Assembly (NCBI GenBank): GCA_020850025.1
Contig: JADZFI010000389.1
Coordinates: 1 to 7,376 of the forward strand
Source: Saprospiraceae bacterium
Lineage (GTDB): Bacteria; Bacteroidota; Bacteroidia; Chitinophagales; Saprospiraceae
Length of the DNA stretch: 7,376 bases
Reading direction: 5' to 3'
Shown here: positions 1-6,175 of the stretch, one piece after another
How the letters are laid out: the number at the start of each line of letters is the position of its first letter
How positions within the stretch are numbered: the stretch's first letter is position 1
Translations under genes and position numbers: made by a program
The notes under the pieces: generated by a model
What the model saw: only the letters and a program-made list of their open reading frames with translations
What the model was told of the DNA's origin: nothing
The model's database searches: none

Positions 1-2908
1 AGCCTTTAAAGCCATTCCCGTAGGTAGCATCCTTTTTGTACAATGCCAGTGCGCCTCCAATCTCAGCAACGGATAGTTTGGCGTTGATGCTAATGGAATC
101 AATGGTGGTATTTTTGTACAAATAGCATTTTTTGGCTTCATTGTATTCCCCGTTGATGGAAAATGCCGTGCTGCCTTTCAGACCATTTTTGCTGGCTTCA
201 CCCTTGGTTAAAGTGATATCCAGATCCAGGCCCAGTGAAAGCTCGTTGCCATCACACTGAACACTCAGGCCACCCAGCTTCAAGGGGAAGCCGGCCAGTT
301 TGTGTTGATCATTTTGTTTCACATTTGGGTTATCCCATTCTATCTTAAACTCCTGTACACGAGGTTTCCCCTGCTGGTTATTTTGAATGAGCAATTTGGA
401 AAATTGTAAAGATGGAAGTTTGAAAGACGAAACCGCGTTGTCTTTTTGGGCATTCTGGTTTGCCTCTTCCCAGCCAACCGTAATGGATCCGTTTAGATCT
501 GCTGCCGGGCTCCATTTGCCATCCTTTTTTGCAATCGTGATAGAAGAATTCGGGCCAAATACCGCTTTGGCGATAAAGGCATTGATTTCTACTTCATCCG
601 TGGTTTTCACACTGAAACTGAAATTCGCCTCCGGATTTCCGGCTGAAATGGTTGCAGAATACTTTACGCCGCTTTCACAAACCGGCAATCGAAGGTATCC
701 CCCTACTCCACCGCCAGCCAGCGCACTGGATTCGATCTTCAAACGAATGGTATCCACAGAAAATGCCCAGCCGGCCAGGTCGCCGTCGTCAAGTTTTGGC
801 ATTATGCTCAGCGCCTGTACATTGGTCCAGAGACCCGTTTTGTCCAACAGGAGGTCTGTGAGGCCGATCATAGCCACCGGCGCATCTTTTTGGCTGTTCT
901 TCATCCAATCCGGCATGCTGATGCTTACCGTTCCGAGGTAAACTCCTCGCCAGTCCACCTTGTTTTTCTTGGGGTGGTTGGAAGGGAATTTCATGCCTGG
1001 CACATTGGCTACACTCGACTGGTCAATTTTCAACCCCTGAGCACTGAATACAATGCCTTGAGCGTTGGGGATCGAAAATTTGGGATGCGAAAGCGTGGCA
1101 TCTGCGGTCCAATCCAGCGCATTCTGAATGGCCACCTCAAATTTAGCTACCAGCTTTGCCGGAGCAGCCACTACTTTATTTTGCGCATCCACCGGAATGG
1201 CTTTTGCCCGGGAAAATTCAATGCCGCCATCCAGTTGCACCTTGCTGATGCCTTTGCAATCAAACTCCAGGAAGGTATTATTCGCACCGCCAAACAACAG
1301 GAAGCTGGTTTGATCGGTGAGTGCAAAAGATTTGTCGGAGGCCAGGGAGATTTTACCACCGTCTATTCCAAATCCATTTGGCCGAATACCCACGCCTTTG
1401 GTTCCGAGCTGAAACCAATCGTTGGCTAAAGCTTCCGGCACCGGCATACCGTATACGATATTGGCCTGAGCTTTGGTGGCCGTAAAAATGATACCCAGGA
1501 GAATCAGATTCTGACTTTTGGCATTATCCAAAGCGAACGGCACCCCAATGGGTTGGCTTTGCTCACCTGCAAACTTGCTGGCTTTTCGGTTGGCGTTGTT
1601 GATAAAATCGTTGAGGTCTTTGACCTTTACATTGGTTAAATTACCCGTTGGATCGTTGGCCATAGCTTGCTCCACCAGGTTTGCCTGGTCTATTTTTACC
1701 CAGGCTTTGCTATTCCCATACGCCTGTTTTTGGCCGTTTACCTGAAGATTTTCAAAGGTTACTTTTACTTTGGTTTTCAAAAAAGCCATATAGATTTCGC
1801 CTTCTCCAGTGCCGCCTGCTATGTTCATGATTTTCATTCGAAACTTGCCAATAAGGATGGTATCCCCATTTTTGGGGGTATACTGCGTCGAAGAATTGGG
1901 CATGGGTACTTCAAAAGCAGACAGACAATCCAGTGGATCATTTGGATCAGGTGTGTTGTATTGCGGTTCAGGATCCGGAATGGCAAAATCATCGAATGGC
2001 AAATCAATACCACCCCCACCAGCCGGTCCGCCAGGGAGACTGCCAATGCCATAAACAAAAGTGGTCACAGCGCTCCGGCCCTCATTTTTATACTTCAGAT
2101 TACCCATGGGGTCGTACGCTTGTACGCGCAAGGCGTAAGTGTGTCCGGGCTTCAACGGTGGATCGGCCAATGTGATCGGGTAGCCAAGGGTAATCAGGTT
2201 GTCTTTTTCAAAATAAGGCGGAAAGCCCATGTTGAAAGCATCATTTGGATTGAACAGGCCATTAGCCGTCATGTCCATGAGCAGCAGTTTATACCGCGTA
2301 ACCCCTCCGATTCCGGAAGGCGTCCAGCCCAGGTTCACAAACTGTGGCTGCATGGTTTGCACTTGCGATTTATCGGCCGGCTGGACGATCACCGGCGGGT
2401 CGTACCAGGTGATGTTAAACGTAGCACATCCAGTACCTTCTTTGGATAATTGTGTAGTGCCGTTAAAATCAAAAGCGCGAATGCACAGATCGTATAATCC
2501 TTCCGGCAGCGTTTCTGTTCGGATGATCTGCTGTACATTTACTCCTTTAATGTCCATGTTCTCCAGGGAAATGCCCATATTGAGCGACTGCAACTGAGCG
2601 CCTGTAAGTACGCGGGTTTCTAAGGGGCCAAGGGTGAGTGGAGTGGCTGACCGGTAACCGGGTTTCAGCGTGGCTGAAATGCCATTTTGGCCCTGAACAG
2701 AGGGCACCAGCCGGAGTTGCAGGAAGGTCTGACTGGTGTTCACCAGCGAAACAATGATTTGCCCCTTCATTTGGGCGTAATCTTCGAGGTGAATCGGGTA
2801 AGGCGGCGCGAGTGCGACCGTCACCTGAACCGGTTGAGCCTGAGCTGCAAGTGTCCAAATGGTGAAAAGACAGGACAGAAAGAGGGTTTTCACAAATTTC
2901 GAGAGCAT
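1..2908 (-). CDS. Very large secreted protein with TANFOR-like and fibronectin III-like domains (partial, C-terminus off window)
   Basis: I translated the minus strand from the ATG at 2906-2908 and found no stop to base 1, giving about 969 visible residues; the rest lies outside. Residues 1-25 form a signal peptide (basic start, hydrophobic core FLSCLFTIWTLAA, cleavage probably after AQA). Residues ~24-170 resemble the TANFOR module of Bacteroidota surface proteins: an early APPYPIHLEDY stretch, a LTLGPLETRVLTGAQL stretch and LPEGLYDLC with paired Cys142 and Cys161. Residues ~171-286 look like a fibronectin type III domain (DPPVIVQPAD start, GWTPS, YALRVQAYD). A Gly/Pro/Asp-rich linker (~289-327) follows, then a long beta-rich part with no recognised enzyme motif. 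It is probably exported and surface or periplasmic, with a structural or adhesive role by inference. Whether it ends in a type IX sorting domain cannot be seen. The family call is from memory of motifs; the frame itself is very secure. Confidence 0.92.
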   Translation of the reverse strand, partial: MLSKFVKTLFLSCLFTIWTLAAQAQPVQVTVALAPPYPIHLEDYAQMKGQIIVSLVNTSQTFLQLRLVPSVQGQNGISATLKPGYRSATPLTLGPLETRVLTGAQLQSLNMGISLENMDIKGVNVQQIIRTETLPEGLYDLCIRAFDFNGTTQLSKEGTGCATFNITWYDPPVIVQPADKSQVQTMQPQFVNLGWTPSGIGGVTRYKLLLMDMTANGLFNPNDAFNMGFPPYFEKDNLITLGYPITLADPPLKPGHTYALRVQAYDPMGNLKYKNEGRSAVTTFVYGIGSLPGGPAGGGGIDLPFDDFAIPDPEPQYNTPDPNDPLDCLSAFEVPMPNSSTQYTPKNGDTILIGKFRMKIMNIAGGTGEGEIYMAFLKTKVKVTFENLQVNGQKQAYGNSKAWVKIDQANLVEQAMANDPTGNLTNVKVKDLNDFINNANRKASKFAGEQSQPIGVPFALDNAKSQNLILLGIIFTATKAQANIVYGMPVPEALANDWFQLGTKGVGIRPNGFGIDGGKISLASDKSFALTDQTSFLLFGGANNTFLEFDCKGISKVQLDGGIEFSRAKAIPVDAQNKVVAAPAKLVAKFEVAIQNALDWTADATLSHPKFSIPNAQGIVFSAQGLKIDQSSVANVPGMKFPSNHPKKNKVDWRGVYLGTVSISMPDWMKNSQKDAPVAMIGLTDLLLDKTGLWTNVQALSIMPKLDDGDLAGWAFSVDTIRLKIESSALAGGGVGGYLRLPVCESGVKYSATISAGNPEANFSFSVKTTDEVEINAFIAKAVFGPNSSITIAKKDGKWSPAADLNGSITVGWEEANQNAQKDNAVSSFKLPSLQFSKLLIQNNQQGKPRVQEFKIEWDNPNVKQNDQHKLAGFPLKLGGLSVQCDGNELSLGLDLDITLTKGEASKNGLKGSTAFSINGEYNEAKKCYLYKNTTIDSISINAKLSVAEIGGALALYKKDATYGNGFKG

Positions 2909-3124
2909 GTCGAAACAGATTTAGGTGGTGGAAAAATCTGCGACAAATGTCCGGGCGGCTTCCAGGGAAGAGGGTTAAGGGGTTTTCAAGAAAGGTAAAA
3001 AAAGGTAAAGGGAGGGGAATTGCGATATACGACTTGCGATGTACGACTTGCGACTTACGAGTTGCGGGGGAAGCCGGGGGGATTTGGTGTGTTGTACTTT
3101 AATGATGGCAGCATAAAATAGAAA
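2909..3124. other. Divergent intergenic region with a repeat array
   Basis: This 216-base gap separates the start codons of the large exported protein (minus) and the outer-membrane barrel (plus), so both promoters should lie here. I could not find a convincing Bacteroidota-type promoter (TTG about 20 bases before TAnnTTTG) for either gene. The plus side has a partial match, TACTTTAA at 3095-3102, without a well-placed upstream element. A G-rich, low-complexity stretch and a heptanucleotide array occupy 3000-3080. Confidence 0.7.
3022..3067 (+). repeat. Heptanucleotide tandem repeat array 1
   Basis: Read on the plus strand the stretch falls into 7-bp units after a partial GCGA: TATACGA, CTTGCGA, TGTACGA, CTTGCGA, CTTACGA, GTTGCGG. 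The loose consensus is (C/T)(T/G)T(A/G)CGA. Bases 3028-3049 match the minus strand of 6118-6139 exactly over 22 bp, so this is an inverted relative of the second array. It resembles in style the short heptanucleotide repeats known from filamentous cyanobacteria, but a link to them is not implied. No function is evident. Confidence 0.85.
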
Positions 3125-4267
3125 ATGGATAAGGTTATTATCAGTGTATTGGTGAGCTGGTTTTGTTTGCCGTTTTTTGGGACAGCCCAAACGGATGCCC
3201 GATCGGAGAAACTGCCGGCCAGGGTGATGAACTGGTTATCTCAGGAAAACAAGCCTCCTGAGAAGCCGAGGTTTTTGTTTTATCCCACCCTGGGGTATTC
3301 CCCGGAGACGAGCCTGGAAATCGGCGTGGCGGGTTCTGTACTGTTCCATGCCAAAAACAAGCACCTGGAAAACCGACTCAGCGAGATCACTATTTTGGGC
3401 TTTGGCACTTTGCACAGTCAATACGGCTTGTGGGTAGACAATGCGGTGTACACCGACAAGGACAAGTGGCTGATTCTGGGCAGGTTGCGCTTGCAGCAAT
3501 TCCCTTTGTTGTATTACGGCATAGGGCCGGACGCGCCGGAGGAAGAGCCCGTGACGGTAAACGGTGTGTATTATCTGCTCAAAGAGCGCATCATGCACCG
3601 GATAGCGCACAATATGTTTGCCGGTCTGGTGGTAGATGGTCAGTATCTGGGCAAGGTGGATTTTGGGGACGGCCAGCCTACACGCCCTTTGCCCGAGGGC
3701 GCTGAAGGTTCCACTAATTTGTCGGCAGGAATAGGTCTGGTGTACGACTCCCGCCCGAATATGCTTAATACCCGAAAGGGCTGGTTTGCTGAATTAGCCT
3801 GGCTGCATTACAGTAAATCGCTGGGCAGCGACTATGCTTTTGAAAATTTCAGCGCCGAGGTACGGCAATACATTCCTACTTTCAAAAATCAGGTCTTTGC
3901 CTGGCAGATCAGCGGAAACATCGTTTCGGGAAATGCGCCGTTCAACATGCTAAGCCTGATGGGCAACGAATCGCTGATGCGGGGCTATTATACCGGCAGG
4001 TACCGCGATCGCCATTATTATGCGGCCCAGGCGGAGTATCGCTTCCTGCCTTTACCCTTCAGCAAACGCATTGGCGCGGCAGTATTTGCCGGCGCTGGCG
4101 CTGTTGCCCCTGATCTGAGCGGTTTGGCCCTGAATAACATACGTTTGACTGCGGGTGGAGGGTTGCGCTATCTCCTCTTCCCCAAAAAGGACATCTTTGT
4201 ACGCCTGGATATGGGCGCCACCCGGGAAGGGGTAAGTTTTTATATTTTTACGGGGGAGGCGTTTTAG
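3125..4267 (+). CDS. Outer-membrane beta-barrel protein, bacterial surface antigen (D15)/BamA-TamA type, without POTRA domains
   Basis: A 380-residue protein with a signal peptide (residues 1-21; hydrophobic VIISVLVSWFCLPFFG, then TAQ). The rest has the alternating pattern of a transmembrane barrel. The C-terminal half matches the Omp85/D15 barrel: GLVYDSRPN with KGW (~204-220), the loop motif RGYYTGRYRD (286-295), QAEYRF (302-307), FAGAGAV (321-327), GGGLRYLLFP (344-353) and a last strand ending in Phe, the usual signal for BAM-mediated insertion. Between signal peptide and barrel there is no room for POTRA repeats, so it is not BamA itself; many Bacteroidota carry such barrel-only homologues of unknown cargo. 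The start is fixed: an in-frame TAG at 3119-3121 precedes this ATG. It is divergent from the large exported protein and convergent with the next gene. The family is well supported; its physiological role is unknown. Confidence 0.88.
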   Translation: MDKVIISVLVSWFCLPFFGTAQTDARSEKLPARVMNWLSQENKPPEKPRFLFYPTLGYSPETSLEIGVAGSVLFHAKNKHLENRLSEITILGFGTLHSQYGLWVDNAVYTDKDKWLILGRLRLQQFPLLYYGIGPDAPEEEPVTVNGVYYLLKERIMHRIAHNMFAGLVVDGQYLGKVDFGDGQPTRPLPEGAEGSTNLSAGIGLVYDSRPNMLNTRKGWFAELAWLHYSKSLGSDYAFENFSAEVRQYIPTFKNQVFAWQISGNIVSGNAPFNMLSLMGNESLMRGYYTGRYRDRHYYAAQAEYRFLPLPFSKRIGAAVFAGAGAVAPDLSGLALNNIRLTAGGGLRYLLFPKKDIFVRLDMGATREGVSFYIFTGEAF

Positions 4268-4304
4268 GGCCCAGGAGCTTTTTTCCGGGACAAGGCAGCT
4301 TTTA
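4268..4304. other. Short convergent gap without a clear terminator
   Basis: The barrel gene and the minus-strand membrane protein gene converge here with 37 bases between their stop codons. T-runs are present (AGCTTTTTT and AGCTTTTATT), but I see no stable hairpin in front of either, so I do not call an intrinsic terminator. Confidence 0.5.
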
Positions 4305-4853
4305 TTACACCTCTGCCAACTTCCCCCACTTCCTTCTGGCCCGTTGTATCAGCAGCCACAGGAGCATCAGGTTGCCTACAAAAATCCCGCCCCATTTCAT
4401 AACGGTAAACGAACAACTAATCCGTGCAATTTGCTCGGAAAAACCTTTTTCATCGAGCAGCATCCAGGTTATCCATACATTTTCCGTCCAGTCCGTCAGG
4501 GTAACCCATAAACCCATCCACCACCATTTGCGACCACCCAGCATTACCAGCGCCGTGGCAAAAAACATTCCGGCAATGACCGGAAATATCAGATCTACCG
4601 TCCATTGGGCAATCAAATATAGGTGCCTGCCTTCCGAGCCATAGGTGTCAAGCATTGCCTTGACCTGCTGCGGGGTGTAGAAATACTCCAGATCAATCAC
4701 CCCTATGCCACCCGACAAAGCTTTGATGTCGTCTTCCATAGAAGGCATAATGCCTCCGGCAAATACAACGAACAACACCAGCAGCATCAGCACATTCCTG
4801 GGTTTGGCGATTCTAACAAGGAAGGCTGGAGTTTCTCTTAATATCATGACCAT
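4305..4853 (-). CDS. Uncharacterised integral membrane protein with four predicted helices
   Basis: About 182 residues from the ATG at 4851-4853 (a second ATG at 4845-4847 is also possible). The frame stays open to an ATG at 4946, but the extra 31 residues lie in the divergent promoter region and precede a normal start (MVMILRE), so I prefer the shorter form. Predicted helices are roughly residues 20-36, 78-104, 110-134 and 149-170. Helix 1 is followed by a soluble loop with DLEYFYTPQQV, and helix 2 opens with GRHLYL and contains DLIFP. Helix 3 has a Trp-rich entry (KWWWMGLW) and a D-W-T-E-N motif (121-125); helix 4 starts near KW (153-154). The tail is basic (RARRKW), suggesting a cytoplasmic C-terminus. 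The charged residues inside helices 2 and 3 look conserved-family-like and may bind something, but I know no function. It is convergent with the barrel gene and divergent from the response regulator. Confidence 0.78.
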   Translation of the reverse strand: MVMILRETPAFLVRIAKPRNVLMLLVLFVVFAGGIMPSMEDDIKALSGGIGVIDLEYFYTPQQVKAMLDTYGSEGRHLYLIAQWTVDLIFPVIAGMFFATALVMLGGRKWWWMGLWVTLTDWTENVWITWMLLDEKGFSEQIARISCSFTVMKWGGIFVGNLMLLWLLIQRARRKWGKLAEV

Positions 4854-5017
4854 CTGAATATGGACACAAAGTTGGACCCATTTCCGGAGTTGCTGTATAT
4901 GTCCAAGGCACAAAAAGGGTAAAAAAGTGTAAAAATTTAAGCGCAACAGGGCATAAAAATTGGCAAATAGCCGTCCTGATACCGATGTTTGTGCAAGGAA
5001 AACACAATACCCCGGAT
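4854..5017. other. Divergent intergenic region between the membrane protein and response regulator genes
   Basis: This 164-base, A-rich region should hold promoters for both flanking genes. On the plus strand there is one plausible Bacteroidota-type promoter, listed separately. On the minus strand the stretch shortly upstream of the membrane protein start contains CAACTTTG, one mismatch from the TAnnTTTG core, but no properly spaced upstream TTG, so I do not call it. Confidence 0.6.
4960..4991 (+). promoter_or_regulatory. Candidate Bacteroidota-type promoter for the response regulator
   Basis: TTG at 4960-4962 and GATGTTTG at 4984-4991 resemble the -33 (TTG) and -7 (TAnnTTTG, one mismatch) elements used by the Bacteroidota primary sigma factor, with about 21 bases between. 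Transcription would start near 4998, some 20 bases before the ATG at 5018. This placement would exclude the earlier in-frame ATG at 4985 as the start. It is a pattern match only. Confidence 0.33.
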
Positions 5018-5698
5018 ATGCAAATACTTTTGGTTGATGATGATCTGACCCTTAGTCCGCTTACCAAAGAGTACCTGGAAGCAAAAGGCTTTGCGGTTAC
5101 CCTGCGCCACAGCGGAGACGAAGGCCTGTCGGCTTTCAAGTCCGGCGGTTTCGATGGCTGTATCCTGGATGTGAAAATGCCCTTAAAAGACGGCTTTTCA
5201 CTGGCTGAAGACATCCGGAAGATAAACCCGGATATGCCCATCCTGTTTCTTACCGGCGCCGTTCAAAAAGAAGAACGCATCAGAGGGCTGGCTCTGGGGG
5301 CCGACGACTACATCACCAAGCCATTCAGCATGGAGGAGTTATACCTGCGTGTAAGGAACACCCTGAAACGCAGCTCCAACCAGCAAAAACAGGCCGATAA
5401 ATCCGTACATCAAATTGGCCACTATCGCTTCGACGTGGCCACCCGCGAACTGCACGGCGGCCCCGAAATGATCAAGCTTACGGCTATCGAAGCCAAATTG
5501 CTGCAACTATTCTGCGAAAGCGAAAACGGTATCATCCGGCGCGACGTAGCCCTCCAACGTATCTGGGGCGACGAAGACATGCTCAAAGGGCGCAGCCTGA
5601 ACGTATATGTCAGCAAGCTCCGTACCTTTCTTTCAGAAGACCCCGGTATAGAGATTTTAAACGTGCACGGAGAAGGATATCAGATGGTGGTGAGATGA
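5018..5698 (+). CDS. OmpR/PhoB-family DNA-binding response regulator
   Basis: A 226-residue two-domain regulator. The receiver domain (about 1-118) has the acidic pocket Asp8/Asp9 (LLVDDD), phosphoacceptor Asp51 (CILDVKMP), Thr79 (LFLTG) and Lys101 (YITKPF), so it should be phosphorylatable. After a short Gln/Lys-rich linker (~119-130), residues ~131-226 form an OmpR-type winged helix: LTAIEAKLLQLF, the recognition-helix region SLNVYVSKLR and the wing ending in GEGYQMV. I chose the ATG at 5018, directly before MQILLVDDD, over an in-frame ATG at 4985 that adds 11 residues unlike a receiver start. It is encoded just upstream of a free Hpt protein and close to a hybrid kinase, so it is the likely end point of that relay. 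Its target promoters are not identifiable here. Confidence 0.93.
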   Translation: MQILLVDDDLTLSPLTKEYLEAKGFAVTLRHSGDEGLSAFKSGGFDGCILDVKMPLKDGFSLAEDIRKINPDMPILFLTGAVQKEERIRGLALGADDYITKPFSMEELYLRVRNTLKRSSNQQKQADKSVHQIGHYRFDVATRELHGGPEMIKLTAIEAKLLQLFCESENGIIRRDVALQRIWGDEDMLKGRSLNVYVSKLRTFLSEDPGIEILNVHGEGYQMVVR

Positions 5699-5744
5699 GA
5701 AGAGTACATGAGTACATGATTGAAGAGTACATGAGTACATGATT
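5699..5744 (+). repeat. Perfect 23-bp tandem duplication directly after a stop codon
   Basis: Two identical 23-bp units (5699-5721 and 5722-5744) begin at the base after the TGA of the response regulator, and a GAAG start of a third follows. Each unit contains GAGTACAT twice in a row, so there is a nested 8-bp repeat. The GTACAT core also occurs in the heptanucleotide arrays, hinting at a common origin. No coding role is seen. Confidence 0.9.
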
Positions 5745-5752
5745 GAAGAAGT

Positions 5753-5823
5753 GGGCCGCTGAACTTTGGATTTTCAAGGGCCAAAGGCCCGCACCATTCA
5801 GCCCCGCAGGGGCTAAACTTGAA
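5753..5823. repeat. Hairpin-rich REP-like element, possible terminator
   Basis: Two compact hairpins lie side by side: GGGCC-AAA-GGCCC (5778-5790) and AGCCCC-GCA-GGGGCT (5800-5814). They are enclosed by a further complementary pair, TTCAAG (5773-5778) and CTTGAA (5818-5823). GCTGAA (5758-5763) can alternatively pair with TTCAGC (5797-5802). Such clustered GC palindromes between genes resemble REP-type dispersed repeats. There is no T-run after the stems, so if it ends the regulator transcript it is not a classical intrinsic terminator. Confidence 0.6.
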
Positions 5824-5834
5824 TAACCTTAGCC

Positions 5835-6113
5835 ATGGAATTACATTCAGATAAACTGATGGAACTGTTGGGCAGCGAAGAAGCGGCACAGCGCGTCATC
5901 AATATGTTCAAGCAACATTGGCCGGCACAATTGGCTGAATTGGAAAACGCCCTGGCTTCGGAGGATTGGGAGACCGCAGAAAACTCCGCCCATGCCATGA
6001 AAAGCCAATGCCGTTACCTCGGACTCACCGATGTTGCCGACCTGCTGCAATCCATTGAAAATCAACCCAAAAACAAACACGACCTATCCCTCCTTCACCA
6101 TCTCCTAACCTAA
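5835..6113 (+). CDS. Stand-alone histidine phosphotransfer (Hpt) protein
   Basis: A 92-residue, Ala/Glu/Leu-rich helical protein. The diagnostic stretch SAHAMKSQCRYLGL (51-64) matches the Hpt consensus, with His53 as phosphate carrier, Lys56 and a small residue at 57. Before it come helices suited to a four-helix bundle (MFKQHWPAQLAELENAL); after it comes VADLLQSIE. At 92 residues it is close to a minimal Hpt domain. An in-frame TGA at 5820-5822 and no other ATG in between fix the start. It lies 136 bases after the response regulator on the same strand and converges on a hybrid kinase that has a receiver but no Hpt domain. It therefore probably carries phosphate from that receiver to the OmpR-type regulator. 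The spacing and the repeats in between leave open whether it shares the regulator's transcript. Confidence 0.88.
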   Translation: MELHSDKLMELLGSEEAAQRVINMFKQHWPAQLAELENALASEDWETAENSAHAMKSQCRYLGLTDVADLLQSIENQPKNKHDLSLLHHLLT

Positions 6114-6117
6114 TCCA

Positions 6118-6172
6118 AAGTCGTACATCGCAAGTCGTAAGTCGTACATCGTAAGTCGTAAGTCGTACATCA
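6118..6172 (-). repeat. Heptanucleotide tandem repeat array 2
   Basis: On the plus strand seven exact 7-bp units run from 6121 to 6169: TCGTACA, TCGCAAG, TCGTAAG, TCGTACA, TCGTAAG, TCGTAAG, TCGTACA, then a partial TCA. The units also form a 21-bp higher-order repeat, because TCGTACA recurs every third unit. Read on the minus strand it is the same family as the array at 3022-3067. It fills nearly all of the 62 bases between the convergent stop codons of the Hpt gene and the kinase gene. The units are direct repeats and do not form a stable terminator hairpin. Confidence 0.92.
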
Positions 6173-6175
6173 CCT

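Noticed and set aside
387..2449. Long plus-strand ORFs (for example 387-941, 890-1429 and 1667-2449) as genes
   Set aside because: They overlap one continuous minus-strand frame with a signal peptide and recognisable domains. Their own translations lack any domain or normal composition, so they are antisense shadows.
2547..2858. Minus-strand ORF of 103 codons
   Set aside because: It is in another frame of the N-terminal coding region of the large exported protein and shows no recognisable protein features.
3082..3102. Promoter of the barrel gene (TTTG and TACTTTAA)
   Set aside because: The spacing between the two elements is only about 9 bases instead of about 20, and the -7 core is imperfect.
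3236..3610. Minus-strand ORF of 124 codons inside the barrel gene
   Set aside because: It is fully antisense to a well-supported outer-membrane barrel frame and looks like no family.
4268..4304. Bidirectional intrinsic terminator between convergent genes
   Set aside because: T-runs are present but no stable stem precedes them on either strand.
4854..4946. N-terminal extension of the membrane protein to the ATG at 4946
   Set aside because: The extra 31 residues lie in the promoter region, do not resemble a signal or domain, and two normal ATG starts follow directly before the first helix.
6118..6172. CRISPR-like array
   Set aside because: The units are contiguous 7-bp repeats with no unique spacers, and no cas genes are nearby.
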